DNA of 64,000 nucleotides, taken from positions 248,001 through 312,000 of the forward strand of contig JACATO010000048.1 in assembly GCA_018389105.1 (NCBI GenBank), in the 5' to 3' direction. The DNA is from Nautilus pompilius (Eukaryota; Mollusca; Cephalopoda; Nautilida; Nautilidae). The position numbers were made by a program, and so were the translations under genes. The notes below the pieces were generated by a model, which was given only the letters and a program-made list of their open reading frames with translations, was not told where the DNA came from and did no database searches. Shown here in pieces: positions 50,901 through 61,000 of this stretch (position 1 is the stretch's first letter; every line of letters starts with the position of its first letter).

Positions 50901-53900
50901 AATCACCTAACCAGTAATATTAATACTAGCCACTGAACCTCCATTTCAGAAATCTCTCCATATCACTACCACCAGGTTTTAAGTACAGAGATGACCTCTT
51001 TTATGTGTAATGTCATCATTCCTAAACCCATTGGCTGCTAAGTTTTAAGGTCTAGTTGACACTTTAGCCCACTGTGACAAAAATAACAAATCAGAAACAG
51101 CCATCTTTCTCAGGGCTAAACCCTGATGATGGCTACAGGGAAAGATCACCGAAATGTGGGTTCACTAGTTAGCAGTATTACTATGAATAATGCAATTGGA
51201 AAAGCCCAAACTTGCCAACTAATTTATCACCATTATCTTTTTGTTCCTAGTTATATAGAATTAGTTTGGTAAAAGCAGAGAAATCCAAATTATGAATGTT
51301 AAAACTATATCTTTTTCAAAAGTTTTGACTAAAATATCTTGTAATTCATTAAGAAAAAATAATATTTTTAAATGTAGTTATGCACTTATAATATATCTGT
51401 GAAGAAAATAAAAAATATATAGACTAAAAAAAATTGTACTTTACTATCAGGAAATCTAGATTTTCATGATTATTTATCCTGAGACAGTGGGTTGTTATGT
51501 GACTTTTCAGGCAATGCCAAAGACTTTAGTCCCATATAATTTATTATTAACATTAAAAAAAACAAAATGCTCAGACATCAACATCCTGACAAATATTGAG
51601 TGGTGAAATACTTAATGGAGATACAGCCATCTTGGCAAGAGTGCACCACAGTGCATCCGCTAATAGGGCGTTTTGACAAGAACATCTCAAGTTTGGCATG
51701 GGAAGGAAGGGTCAGCAAATCAGACAGCTGTGTTATGAAAGGAACAGTTATTCTGCGTATTCACACAAAGTGGTTGATTCCCTAACAGACCAGGCATGAG
51801 TCATTATGAATTGCTCTGCCATGTGCTGTTGTCAGGTTGCATCATTGTTTTTTCAAAATCAGTGATCTTGGAAGGTACCTGAGTTTTAACTTGTCCCTTA
51901 CTTCTAACATGTAACACAGTGAGAAATAAGAAACTCAAATCATTCTCAGTTTAATTGCAGATCTGTCTCAAATTACTATTAAAATCAGAGCTAACTTAGC
52001 AGTTATGGTTTTTAAAGTACAACTTGTATTTGTAAAGAAATAATAATTTCATGAAATTTCTTCCATAAATAACTTCATTATATAACAGTTAATTTTAAAA
52101 TAAAAATTTTAGATGCAAAAAATGCTAACTTACCTCAATAACATATGTTCGGCACAAGGGTTCAAAAGCATTGGTCCCACAAACCAGCAATTCATTTGGG
52201 TTTTTCTTTGCAAGAACCCTGATATAGTTTTGGCATAAATTCTATTTAAATAAAAAAAAAAAGTTTTATCAAATAAAACCACGTAACTGACTTCTATCAG
52301 ACACTGAATTACCACTATTTCCAGCAACAGCCCAACCACCAACTTCATATGTCTGACTACTACAGTATCTGTAGCTAGCTAATTAGCACCATTGCTTGCC
52401 AGATCATAAGTCATACTAAGGAAAAACAAAATTGTTACATATAGGGCTGGCTATTCATCTTAAATAAAGTAGAACAATGCATTATGAAAAACAACAACAA
52501 CAACAATGCATGGCAAATGATTAGAAAGAAATAGTTTTATTTTCATCTTATCAGTCAAAAGCTTTGTCACATTTGCATATAATTTCTTTTTTTTTTTTGC
52601 TTCAAACCTTCCAGAACTAATCTAATGTTGAAAACTATCACCTTAATCATTATGGTGGATTAAATGGAAGATAAAACTGGTTAGCAAAGCTTCTGCTTTT
52701 CTCTGAACTGTGTCCATTGCATCACACCCTGTCAGTCATTACAGGAGAGTGTTAGCAAAAAAATCTTTAATATATAAAATATCACTCTTGGAGGAACTTT
52801 TTTCACTATATCTGAAATGTTATGTAAAGTTAATCATGAGATACAAATTTAAAGGCACTGTTGCTTGTGCAATAGAAGCATGAACAATGATTTACCAGAG
52901 ATGATTCTCAATGATACAGAATCTAGCTGGCCTTGGTTAGATGGAAAAGTGATGGTGGAACTGTACAATAATTATAAACCTAAAGAGTAAATGAATGGGG
53001 GATTTCATATGGAGATATAACACAGAAGATCACATTTCTGAACTTTCGCTATCTCTATACTATGGCTACATATACACTTAGGCCATATTATAATTAGCGT
53101 CTTCGAAATTACGAAAACGTTCATTTGTTGACATGCAGTAAGACTCAATATTTATAGGGTCACCACAGGCAACAAGCAGACTCTAAATTCAATTAGGCAT
53201 GGAATCAAGATTATTAATTAGCATCTGGTCCAGATTTTACTACAGACAAGTTAATGTTGCCTTCAGGGCATTAGTATTACTGGACATTCAGCATATCAAG
53301 ATATGGGTTACATGTCAGGCTGCTGTTATTTTGGAGGTGTGGCGGATTGCACTGTCTTCCTGCAGACCTTGTTGAAACAGTGGCAGTAGGTTGCTTCAGT
53401 GACAAAATATAAGATATAGAATTAAAGCATCCTTTGATTTAAGTTTATGGAGAATGTTTTGTCATTTTTGGCTCACATTGCCAATATCCACGATGTCATC
53501 TATGATGCTATGTTTTCTATAGACTATATACAACCAATCAGAGAGTATGTTGATTGACTTCTGACAACCTGCCAGACATGTGTTGAAAAGAACACGTGTA
53601 AGGTTGAACTGCACATTGGTATTATGTATACAACAATAGGTCCAAGATCTCTCTCTGGAGGTCTATCTCTCACAATGCCCAGGATGGACATTAGTGAAAT
53701 AACCCTGTGCAGCAGTATTACACAATATGCTATACTGAGCAAATTATCTAAGTTATGCAATGACTAGACTTTATTTCCAACAGCTTTAAAGGATTATATG
53801 AGTAAAATGGTATTCCATTGTTTTAAGAGCTGCTCATTTTGATGATAAATGGTTTGCACAAGACTAAAGTTCATGAAGTATATAACATTATTTCACTAAT

Positions 53901-56900
53901 TAGGCATATGTTAGTTTCCACTAAAACATAGTTACAGATGTAAAAATTTTGTAGCAAAATTATATAATTTAAAACAATTTATTATTCATTTTTATCAGTC
54001 AATCAGAAACTACATATAAATATCTCCCTTAAGTTTATGCAGATGTAATTAGTTAATGCAAAAGTTAAGAAAGCAGTATTATTCATTTTAAACTCTTCTG
54101 AATAAATCTATCCTCCTCATAAATGTGAATCGCTAATGATAAATTATCTTCAGCTTAAATCATTTTTAATACAGATCAGTTGTGAAGGTTTGCTTGTTTG
54201 AATTTCCAGTTATGACCATTAAGGGTGGCTTGCAAGTATATGCAAGGCAAAAGTCATGAAAGAGAAATACACAGCTGCTGCCCAACTACATCATGTTGCT
54301 AGAATGTTTCTTTCTTTGTAAACCTGCCTACGTTTAAAACACATTATGTTGTGTTGTGTGCTGCATACTCTTTAGAAAAACTATTTAACATGATGCATTA
54401 GAAAAACGATATGAGCTGAAGTCACATGTTTTGGATTCCTCATGCTAAAATACCTTTAAGTATTTAAAGGTTAAAAACAGGAAAAACAGGAACAATGCCT
54501 GATACCTGGTTATAACAGAACTTGTTATACTGGGATAATGTATGACATTGTGAAAAGAAATACCATAGTAAAAAGTTTAGCTGTACGTATCTGAAGTTAT
54601 ATAAAGTACTACAAAAAAACGAAATTGTCTTCAAAAACAAAACTAAATTTTCACATAAATAAAACAATGCGTGCGTGTGCATGTGTATATAACCACAAAA
54701 CTGTGATTTTAAACTTTCAACTTTAATTCTTTGATTTATATGTCATTTCTATAATGCAAAATCAATATATCAATTAGTTAAATCTCAGTCATTAATGAAA
54801 TTAAGCCTTGAAAAGATTATATACTTTGTTTGCAAAGTTAATTTTACACACACACATTCTTTTATGGATTTAAATAAACTATCTATTTTCATAACCTCAG
54901 TGTACTTGATAGGTGACTCTTGAATTCAAATTTCATCTGCTCTCTAGGCAAAGAACTTTTAGTTTCGCCAAAATATACCAGTCAGTGAGTACCACATTAT
55001 CATACTTATCCTTCATCATCAAAAATATTCATAATGACTGAGTTAAAATTGTGTAGAATAAGATTACTGCACAATGAACCACAGATGGAAATCAAGATAG
55101 CTTCTTTTACATCATGTTTTGAGTCAACTCCTAGCAAGCAAAAAGGTGTTACAAATAAATAATTTTGAAACTAGAGAGAATTGTTTTTAGCTTATTTTTA
55201 ATCTGACTGCCGTTAACTGCCGCCATTTGACCAACTTTTAAAGGGAGGGGAAAGGCTGATATACTGTTATAACTGTGCAAGAAAAAAACAACAGTTCAAT
55301 ACAGGATGAAGAACGCTTCACTCATTTCTTAATATAGTCAACTTTCGCTACTTACTTCGGATGTCTGCTTGTACGTACAGATTTTCATTGGCAAAGCTCC
55401 CGCCTGCCATTCTAAATGCTACAAAAAAAAAGAAAAAAAAGAAATAACAATTTTGTATTCTAAAAAAGTCCTTATAAACTTATATTTTGGTAACAGGGAA
55501 TTTAAGATATGCTATGAGGTTTCAGAAGATTAAAAATGATACCTTACAAAGAAATTGAAATAAAATATATGAGTTAACATGAAAAAGCTTTCTTCATTAT
55601 TTAATTGTTATTGTTTTTTGTTTACCTTTTTTCAAGTAGTTTGAAGAAGGTTAAAAGGAAGCAAACGTTGGTGACTGTTCATTATAGTATCCTAGGAATA
55701 ATGGGCGATACAATAAATAGTACTTGTGTTTGTATATCTGTAGATAACTTGTGATTATGAGTGATAGAGAAAGACGACAATTCTCCTCCCTCAAATTCCT
55801 ATAACTGGGCGCCAAATGAGGACTCATCCTCCTTAACAATCAGCAACTTTGCTAGTCATGTTTTCTTTTTATTGTCATCATTTTACCATTTTTGATAAAC
55901 CTGGACAAAGACTGTTTACGAAATTAATTCTTTTGCGGTTTTATTTAGTTATTATACATATAATATAGAAATTCCAGAAGGTTTATATCTTGTTGAAGCT
56001 AAAATGTTTCCTTATTAAATCCTCCAGATTTTCCTAGGTCAGCTGTTTGTTTGCTTGCTATTGAATTTTAAAAAAATAATTCATGGTTTTGGTCATTTAT
56101 CAGTAAAAAAAGAGAGAGAATCTTCTGGATTGTGTTCTTGAGTCACTCTTTCTATACATTTGAAGTTAATGAATGGTCTGTTTTGAAGTATTTGCAAAAC
56201 TAATAATGCTGACTTGGAAGCTATCATGTTTAGATGATAGAAAATAAGAACATTAATGGATTAGATTTATCACCTATGCAGTGTGAATGTACCAAACTAT
56301 ATTTCTCTGTATCCTTTTGTTTCTTGATTTAGTTACACAAAATAGAATTGAAAAAGTAATATTCATAGTAAATAGGTACGAGTAATCTTTATCTCTCTCT
56401 TTTTAATATTAATTTTTTAAAATTCTAATTTATTTGTGGTTATGAAAACTTAACCTCAAGTAAAGAATTTCTTTATATTGTCACTAGCTGGAGTAGTCTG
56501 TACTGCATGGGGAAAGGGGGCAGATCAGGCCAACGTGCAGTAGTTTAATGCCTCACCCAGATTCTGAAGGACCTACCTCCAAAGTTTGGGGCCTCTGGGT
56601 GCTAAGGTTTGGCCTTGAAAGAGTAACAAACAAATGCATAAACACTTGAAAACATGTACTAGATCTGTTAATAAAACAAGATTTTATGTAAAATAATCTT
56701 TTTCATGTTTTCTTTTTAATTTTAATTTTTTAGATTTCATAAATTTTTTCTTCATGTAAAGTGACAGTATAGTGTTGCAAAATATACACAATTAAGAGAG
56801 AATGTATAATCAAGTGTAAATTATAATTAACTAAAGAAAAGGTATCTTATCCCTACCTACACCCATGAGTTTTTCATCAGGTCAATATTATAACAAACCT

Positions 56901-58061
56901 CAACTAAGAAAAAAGAAGAGCCAGCATATTTTCATTAACCATATGTCCAGTCTGTTGTCATTTTAGCTTAGTTGTCAAGCAGTGATTTTTCACTATCTGG
57001 TACATCAATATTAGTTTTCTTTTTAATCCTCAAAAAAATCTAAAAACTTATAGATATAAATGTGCATGTATGCATGTATGTTGCTCAACTACTACATTTT
57101 TAAAAAAAGGCTTTTCAAAAGTTCAAAAATATATCATCTGTACTCTACTGAACAAGACATAGTTAACATATGGTAAATAAAAGAAGGGTCAGGAAGTTTG
57201 CAAATTATAATACAACGCCTCTCACTCATAGCTGCTGCTAAGATTTTAAATAATTTTTTGGTAACTATGCTTTAAATATTCTGAAAACAAACTGTATTGC
57301 CATTAAAATAGTCAAACAGTTTAGGTATGGTGAATTTCATACACTTTACATACTGTCATCAGTCTTTAGTTGGTATGTGCTCTTGCCTACAACAGGAATA
57401 AATATTTTAAATTGGCAAGAGAGGGAGAAAAACAATACATAAATACTGTACTTGGTATCTTAGTTAAAGTTAAACTATCAAGTCGAAGTTATACTCTCAT
57501 TTATTGTCACATCACTTATCAAAGTTTGATTAATGTATAACTTACCATGTTTTCTTTTAGTGTAACCATACTGATGTTATATATATAATTTCTGTAAAAA
57601 AAATGTTTTAAAAGTTAAAGTACACTGTATTACAAATCATTATTTATACAAATTTGCCAATGTATAACTGATGAATCACACTGTACACTTTCAGGTTTTA
57701 TCACTTATAACCTGGAATAAATTTATTTATCAGCACTCTCTTAGGAAATAGCAAGAATTCTTTCAGAAACAGAGAAATTTTAAAAATAACTGGGTGCAAT
57801 CTTTATAAAACATATTTGTCAGTTTTTCAGCAGTTAAAAGGCAAGTCCATAAACATCAAATCAAACTTGACCAGAAACAAAAAAACTGGTTTAGAAACAT
57901 ATCTTCAGATAGAAAACAATAATAATTCAAAGTATACAAAATAATGCTACATAAAACTTACCTGGCACCTAATAACATGGAGTTCTGATCCGTAAAAAGG
58001 ATTTTAAAATGATCTGGTGCCGTTTCGTTGCCAATAAACCACTGAATACCATTTCCCATTC
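29575..58061 (-). CDS. Sema1a: Class 1 transmembrane semaphorin (multi-exon; 5' end missing)
   Basis: Class 1 semaphorins are membrane-anchored axon-guidance ligands that bind plexins and can also signal in reverse through their cytoplasmic tail. Seen here: exons in order encode a full sema domain (landmarks [81 protein letters not shown]), then a PSI domain ([14 protein letters not shown]), a Thr/Pro-rich stalk, one transmembrane helix and a short tail. There is no Ig or thrombospondin repeat, which separates it from classes 2, 3, 4 and 5. Exon lengths sum to about 2.1 kb, near the usual 700-770 codons minus a signal-peptide exon. Every junction through the sema and PSI domains has canonical GT/AG ends and matching phase, so the ectodomain looks intact. 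The first exon found starts mid-codon, so at least one upstream exon is missing. The tail has an apparent one-base frameshift. Class 1 rather than class 6 or 1b is inferred from the domain layout and the tail. Confidence 0.93.
30330..31240 (+). pseudogene. Tc1-type transposase fossil inside semaphorin intron
   Basis: On the plus strand, degraded segments in order include '[13 protein letters not shown]', '[20 protein letters not shown]' followed by [12 protein letters not shown], then '[12 protein letters not shown]'. These correspond to the Tc1 stretch RRPGE.Y...C...T.KHGGGSVMVWGC...G.MD...Y..IL. The orientation is opposite to the host gene. Stops are present and terminal repeats were not resolved. 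Confidence 0.6.
32705..32755. repeat. (AC)n followed by pyrimidine-rich (CCTT)n tract
   Basis: An AC tract running into CCCTCCCTTCCTTCC repeats inside an intron. Confidence 0.85.
33392..33711 (-). other. Poly(A)-signal plus genomic A20 tract in intron
   Basis: On the minus strand an AATAAA (33,426-33,431) is followed 14 bases later by 20 genomic A residues (33,392-33,411 read as T on the plus strand). This is the layout of a retroposed transcript end. Upstream lie a (GA)n tract (33,555-33,569) and a locally CpG-rich stretch. No target-site duplication was found. Confidence 0.45.
33682..33711 (-). CDS. Sema1a: Candidate 30-bp stalk micro-exon or start of an alternative last exon
   Basis: A strong acceptor (ttatattttcag) is followed by an open phase-1 segment encoding TPAVRKGAT. 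If the gtaaat at the end is used as a donor, this is a 30-bp symmetric cassette. If it is not used, the frame reads two more codons to a TAA at 33,676-33,678 and runs on to an AATAAA. The two readings cannot be told apart here. The surrounding segment may also be a retroposed insertion. Confidence 0.35.
35584..35679 (-). CDS. Sema1a: Semaphorin stalk exon (basic / Ser-Thr rich)
   Basis: A 96-bp exon, phase 1 at both ends, with acceptor ctaccatag (weak pyrimidine tract) and donor gtaagg. It encodes [19 protein letters not shown], then [18 protein letters not shown] could be a basic cleavage site, and NST is a glycosylation sequon. Phase fits both the preceding stalk exon and the transmembrane exon. 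The call rests on splice signals and frame only. Confidence 0.6.
36305..36430 (-). CDS. Sema1a: Semaphorin stalk exon with Cys-Pro hinge-like motif
   Basis: A 126-bp exon, phase 1 at both ends, with acceptor ctttgtcag and donor gttagt. It encodes a Thr-rich stalk: [15 protein letters not shown], then [13 protein letters not shown] and [13 protein letters not shown]. Thr runs and NST suggest glycosylation. An (AGT)n microsatellite at 36,317-36,330 codes for part of the Thr run. The exon is inferred from phase, open frame and composition, not from a recognised domain, and is likely a cassette. Confidence 0.68.
36621..36700 (-). repeat. (AC)n(TC)n with adjoining B-box-like sequence
   Basis: An AC/TC microsatellite followed by 'ggattcaatcatggcacc', which resembles a tRNA T-arm as found in tRNA-derived SINEs. 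Orientation and extent are uncertain. Confidence 0.3.
37939..38145. repeat. Foldback element / long imperfect hairpin
   Basis: Two arms of about 85 bp are inverted copies: 37,939-38,024 and 38,063-38,145, with a 38-bp loop. Shared blocks include GGGACTATGCC, ACATCTACAAG, GACAAAGTAATCC and CCAAGGTT. It is consistent with a foldback MITE. No clear target-site duplication was found. Confidence 0.85.
38545..38690 (+). repeat. SINE-like repeat, copy A
   Basis: Shares 'CAGTTTG...ATGGTTTCTTCTTGCTC', 'CAG..GGTCAGGTGGGTTCCCTCC' and 'TCTAGTAGGGATGCTGGGCC' with copies at 46,005, 47,985 and 63,450. Confidence 0.55.
39797..39852 (-). CDS. Sema1a: Semaphorin exon: PSI tail / stalk start
   Basis: A 56-bp exon with acceptor ttctttacag and donor gtaagt. 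It completes the Gly codon of the PSI exon and encodes [18 protein letters not shown], leaving one base over. It opens a run of phase-1 junctions, so the following stalk exons can be skipped without changing frame. Confidence 0.85.
40101..40169 (-). CDS. Sema1a: Semaphorin exon: PSI domain core
   Basis: A 69-bp exon with acceptor gatttttcag and donor gtacgt. With the split Arg it reads [20 protein letters not shown] and SDRG. C..C...QDPYC.W....C is the PSI (plexin-semaphorin-integrin) cysteine pattern and is close to the class 1 form 'CVSLQDPYCAW'. Confidence 0.95.
40827..41037 (-). CDS. Sema1a: Semaphorin exon: end of sema domain, start of PSI
   Basis: A 211-bp exon with acceptor cttttcag and donor gtataa. 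It covers the last blade: [11 protein letters not shown], then [36 protein letters not shown] and NEKHTC. The 'S.D.V.Q.PLHRC' ending leads straight into the first PSI cysteines. Confidence 0.95.
41169..41290 (+). repeat. tRNA-derived SINE head
   Basis: 'gcattggtctagtgatag' resembles a tRNA A box, and 'ggttcatgctgac' about 50 bp later resembles a B box, the spacing of a tRNA. It lies in the intron between the exons at 41,467 and 40,827. No cloverleaf is conserved, so it is not a tRNA gene. Confidence 0.4.
41467..41549 (-). CDS. Sema1a: Semaphorin exon: [12 protein letters not shown] / YDIMFVGTD
   Basis: An 83-bp exon with acceptor ttctttcag and donor gtatac, one base in and one base out. It encodes [20 protein letters not shown] and DIMFVGT, with the Asp completed by the next exon. 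This is the 'T.I.VD.......YDVMFIGTD.G.V.K' strand. Confidence 0.94.
43100..43164. repeat. 65-bp direct repeat, copy 1
   Basis: Aligns without gaps to 43,314-43,378 with about 57 of 65 bases identical. It begins CTATTAACTCATTGACCC. Confidence 0.85.
43314..43378. repeat. 65-bp direct repeat, copy 2
   Basis: Second copy of the 43,100 repeat in the same orientation, 214 bp downstream. Both contain TTAA near their start, the piggyBac-type target, but no matching inverted end was found. Confidence 0.85.
43569..43690 (-). CDS. Sema1a: Semaphorin exon: [11 protein letters not shown]
   Basis: A 122-bp exon with acceptor atgtttcag and donor gtattt. It encodes [20 protein letters not shown] and [19 protein letters not shown], matching 'LPD.TLNFIK.HPLMD..V......PLL....'. 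The two trailing bases complete a Ser codon with the next exon. Confidence 0.95.
44325..44472 (-). CDS. Sema1a: Semaphorin exon: SAVCAFKM / FRGRFKGQ
   Basis: A 148-bp exon with acceptor taattcag (short pyrimidine tract) and donor gtaagt. It encodes [37 protein letters not shown] and PTPSPEV, the 'AVCAF...DI...F.G.FK.Q....W..V....P.PRPG' region. It ends in phase 0. Confidence 0.95.
44915..45008 (-). CDS. Sema1a: Semaphorin exon: [10 protein letters not shown]
   Basis: A 94-bp exon with acceptor ttattacag and donor gtaact. Split codons complete a Gln at the start and a Glu at the end. It encodes (Q)[19 protein letters not shown] and [11 protein letters not shown], the 'IYGVFTTP.NSI.GSAVCAF' blade. 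Confidence 0.92.
45355..45496 (-). CDS. Sema1a: Semaphorin exon: [13 protein letters not shown] / LNCSIPG
   Basis: A 142-bp exon with acceptor ctttttttcag and donor gtaagt, phase 0 in and one base out. It encodes [20 protein letters not shown], then [20 protein letters not shown] and FDEI, the 'RVARVCK.D.GG...[19 protein letters not shown]' hallmark. Confidence 0.96.
46005..46270 (-). repeat. SINE-like repeat, copy B (inverted)
   Basis: The reverse complement reads GGCATGGTTTCTTCTCACTC, CACATGGGTTTCCTCCGAGC and then TAGTAGGAATGTCTGGGTATGG, the same family as copies A and C but in the opposite orientation. Confidence 0.55.
46579..46667 (-). CDS. Sema1a: Semaphorin exon: EPQFVSSF / NKVYFLFRE
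   Basis: An 89-bp exon with acceptor ttgtttcag (after a long T tract) and donor gtaaat. The split Glu codon joins in frame. It encodes (E)[19 protein letters not shown] and [10 protein letters not shown], the 'KVYFFFRE.A.E..NCGK' motif, and ends in phase 0. Confidence 0.95.
47649..47753 (-). CDS. Sema1a: Semaphorin exon: [12 protein letters not shown]
   Basis: A 105-bp exon with acceptor ttcttgcag and donor gtaaat, entering with two bases and leaving with one. It encodes (D)[20 protein letters not shown] and then [14 protein letters not shown], the conserved 'LYSATVADFSGSDPLIYR...[12 protein letters not shown]' block. Confidence 0.95.
47985..48260 (+). repeat. SINE-like repeat, copy C, with (AC)n(TC)n tail
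   Basis: It starts with a B-box-like 'gagtttgaatccc'. It then contains CAGTTTGG, ATGTTGGTTTCCTCTACACA with CTCTGGCTTCCTCTCACATC, and 'TCTGGTAGGGATTTCCCTGCC', and ends in an AC/TC microsatellite (48,224-48,260). A tRNA-like head, conserved core and simple-repeat tail are a SINE layout. Confidence 0.6.
49916..50003 (-). CDS. Sema1a: Semaphorin exon: [13 protein letters not shown]
   Basis: An 88-bp exon, phase 0 in and one base out, with acceptor ttttttacag and donor gtgtgt. It encodes [20 protein letters not shown] and then YQNSTSVFT, matching the semaphorin 'G.G.CPFDP..NSTSV' block with its N-glycosylation site. Confidence 0.93.
50880..51200 (+). repeat. Possible decayed interspersed repeat
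   Basis: This intron patch is less AT-rich than its surroundings and contains 'CCCTGATGATGGCTACAGGG' followed by 'atcaccgaaatg', a pattern I associate with retroelement flanks in invertebrates. No coding similarity and no second copy in the window. Confidence 0.25.
52134..52241 (-). CDS. Sema1a: Semaphorin exon: CQNYIRVL / [10 protein letters not shown]
   Basis: A 108-bp, phase 0-0 exon with acceptor tttaaatag and donor gtaagt. It encodes [20 protein letters not shown] followed by [16 protein letters not shown]. These are two of the most conserved motifs and disulfide cysteines of the sema propeller. Confidence 0.95.
53090..53760 (-). pseudogene. IS630/Tc1-like transposase fossil
   Basis: On the minus strand, an open segment (53,524-53,760) contains [16 protein letters not shown] and [16 protein letters not shown]. 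Lower down, near 53,150-53,240, a reading '[18 protein letters not shown]' resembles the C-terminal INxLIxSMPxRIxxCLxxRG motif of IS630/Tc1 transposases. No intact catalytic motif was identified and the first segment is not recognised. Confidence 0.35.
55356..55418 (-). CDS. Sema1a: Semaphorin exon: HLEWQ segment
   Basis: A 63-bp, 21-codon exon with phase 0 at both ends. Acceptor tttgtag follows a long pyrimidine tract and the donor is gtaagt. It encodes [20 protein letters not shown] and a final E, the equivalent of the 'IEW...MC..KGK' segment that precedes CQNYIRVL. Confidence 0.9.
57546..57591 (-). CDS. Sema1a: Semaphorin exon: NYIYNISM sema segment
   Basis: A 46-bp exon between acceptor ttttacag and donor gtaagt. 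One base completes the Arg codon from the previous exon, giving [18 protein letters not shown]. This is the conserved GARNxIYNIS strand of sema domains. It ends in phase 0. Confidence 0.9.
57962..58061 (-). CDS. Sema1a: Semaphorin exon: N-terminal start of sema domain
   Basis: Acceptor atttatttag and donor gtaagt flank 100 bp. The exon starts with two bases of a split codon and ends with two. It reads [19 protein letters not shown] and then [13 protein letters not shown], matching the semaphorin pattern of a short N-terminal strand, an N-glycosylation site (NET) and 'SLLVGARN'. The ATG in it is unlikely to be the start codon because no signal peptide follows it. Confidence 0.9.
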
Positions 58062-61000
58062 CTAAATAAATAAAAGAGTACAAAAATTCAGTGACTTTGT
58101 GAAAGGCATGGTCACAAATGTATTTTTAAATTATATCAAACTTTTGTTTATTTGTTGTAAAATCCAAGACAAATAAATTTATATAAACAGTTTTTGGCCC
58201 CCTCCCCTTTTTTTTAACCTTCTGTATACCACCTGGCTCCCTCAAATCTATATTACTCATCAGAGATTGAGCCATCGGGGCTGAAGCTTCATGTTCTGTA
58301 TTACAGCTATATAGGACTAAAGATACAGCCATTTTAACACAAATCTGGTGCTCATCCCAGGTGTTACATAAATAAGCAAGCTGGCATGACACATGAGGGC
58401 TAATGATTGCCCATTATTTATTTCACTCAAGAATCATTCAGTTTCTTACCACACAACTAGAAGAGACTAGCACAAAGTAAACTTAAACATCAAATAGAAA
58501 CAGGTAGTGTTTTGAAAATAAACCATTTATGTTTATTATTAGTTTCAAAGAATAAAATTCTTCAACACATCTTTCATACAGGAAGATTACAGCTCAGCAG
58601 CAGAGTCTCCAGAAGATGCAGACATTTGATATGATGTAAATAAATCTCGCACAGAAGCTATGCTATTTTCAGCAAGTTTTTTTTCAGATTTTTTCCTTAG
58701 TGTAAAAAAGCCAAAATTACTGTTTCAAGTCCAAATACTTTTGGTACAAATTAAACACTTCTATTAATGTTGTTGTTAATAGTGATAGAATTTATAGTTT
58801 TAAAGCACAAAGTACTCCAATAATCTGTCACCACTATGAATTGCTTGTAATCATATTTGCAAAAACAATTCCTTCAGTATTTCCACATTCAACTGTACGT
58901 TGCTTGCATTCTTTAGAATTGTTTGTAAGAGCATTAAGCTGCAGAGGAAGATTTGTCCTTTAGCCATTAGAAGGAGAATGGAAGCCATGTGGTTTGAATA
59001 TTTAAAATATATATATTACATACATTTGGATAATTTCTCCCATTCTCCAAATGAATGCTTACTCTAGTGACTAATTAACTAGAAAATGACACTTTGAACA
59101 TTTAAAAGGGTTATAATCCATTGACTGATTTTTGTTTAAAAGATAGACCACAGCTAACCTGCTGTGGAATGTTCTTAAAACAAAAAGGTTTTAAAAGCAC
59201 CTGTGATAACAAAACCCAACATCATGATATACAGACTAATACTTGTTCATGTAATTGGTTGAAAATAATATCTACATGTTTGTTTATTTTTTGTTTTTTT
59301 TAAAATATTAATACTTTGATATTTTGTTTGCTTTACTGTTACATTTAGAAAATCTTAAATTTAACTAAAAGTTACTTATTTCAAAATTGGGTTGTGAATA
59401 TTTGCAGATTTAAGTTTAGAATGACCTTACATTTTTTATCCTCTATCAATGTTACAAACTGAAATAGTCAGTGGAGTTTGAATTTCATGTTAGCAAGCTG
59501 GTTGGTACTTTAAACTGTTGTTTAAATCTACATTAGATATAGCAGTTTATTTTTTTAAGTAACATTAAAGGTTAAAAATAATATATAACGATGGAGCAGC
59601 CCAAAAGTCCATAAGTGGCAAAGTTCAAATTCAACAAAGAGGCCTGGTCTGATTCCTTCCTCAATGTAAGATTTTTAAAAAAACACAAAACTCCTTGATA
59701 CAATAATGGAGAACATATTTCTAAGTTATAAATTTGTAGTAACTAATTTTATGGGTTTTAGCATAATTTTACAATATAGGCATTTAATTTTGAAAGGCAA
59801 AATCATTGAATACATATTTAATGAAACTTGCAGATGTCACTGAATAAAAGATAAGGAAAAGGTTCCAAATTAGTCAAGCCCACAGGAAGCCCTGATATTC
59901 TAGGAAATACCCCCCTCCCAAGTAAAAGAACCATCTCTGAATGCAATGGAAGTAATGTTGACCTGATTAATAACTATATGTTGTAAATGTTAACCTAGCG
60001 ACCATAATGGCTTCCTGCTTCCTGGTATTAATTAACTAAACTAATAAATCAGGAATCTACAAAGTTTCATGTTAATTCAAACCTCTAACTAGTGCAAATG
60101 ATCAGAATTAAGAAACCACAGAATAGCAATGAATTTCAGCATTGTAATATATGGTGTAATATTTTATCTAATGAGTTGGATTATTCAATAGCAGGCCATC
60201 TTCTTAACTAGACTCTTTTTTAAATGTTTTAAAGAATTTATCATTTAGCTAAACATTCTGGTGAGGTTTCTGGCTGGTACAAGACCTCAATGCCCTTTCA
60301 TTTAGCAAATATCGCTGTACATACCACACATAATCTGTGACAGAATGATTATTGCATACAAAAACAAATATCAGCTGCCTGCTGTACATAGGACAGAGCC
60401 TGTATCATGTTTGCTTACACTTCTGAAACTGCCTTCTGAACAAGCTTCTGATGCATGAATAACAAATATTTATTTCCACTGATGGTCAATATCACACACG
60501 TGGCTGCAAACTGAAGGCCAATGTATAAGTCAAATAAAATTCATAATGGTCTGTGTATGATTTCGCACCTACAACTTCTTACACTTGTTCCAGTGAAATA
60601 TTCACGGATATATTTAGCATTTGAGATTATTTTTCAAATATCCAAGCCGACATTAGTGTCGTATCATTACATAGTTGATAAAATCTATTTCAGCGTAACA
60701 CAGTGGCCCTAGTCTTCCTGTGAAAATCCATATTGATTAGATTTCTTGGGTTGGAAGGAGAAGAGAATAGTACTAGCAATGTTTTAACTACACCTTTTAC
60801 ATAGTGGAAGCAATTTATGTTAGAACTACATTTAGCTTCTGCAGTGAGTACCACCAGCTATAAAAGCGCGGTATTTAGCAATTTGAACATGATAAACTCA
60901 TCTGACCTCAAGGACTCAGAGATTTTAGGTCAATGAAAAATTTTTTAAAAGAAATATCTTGAAGAAAAAATGCTGGTAATAAAATTACAGACTTGGGAAA

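Noticed and set aside
51060-51170. CTGATGA...GAAA pattern suggesting a hammerhead ribozyme
   Set aside because: The sequence between the two core boxes does not form a convincing stem II, so the match is only to short motifs.
51600-51785. 61-codon plus-strand open frame in a semaphorin intron
   Set aside because: Too short, no domain, opposite strand to the gene, no splice context.
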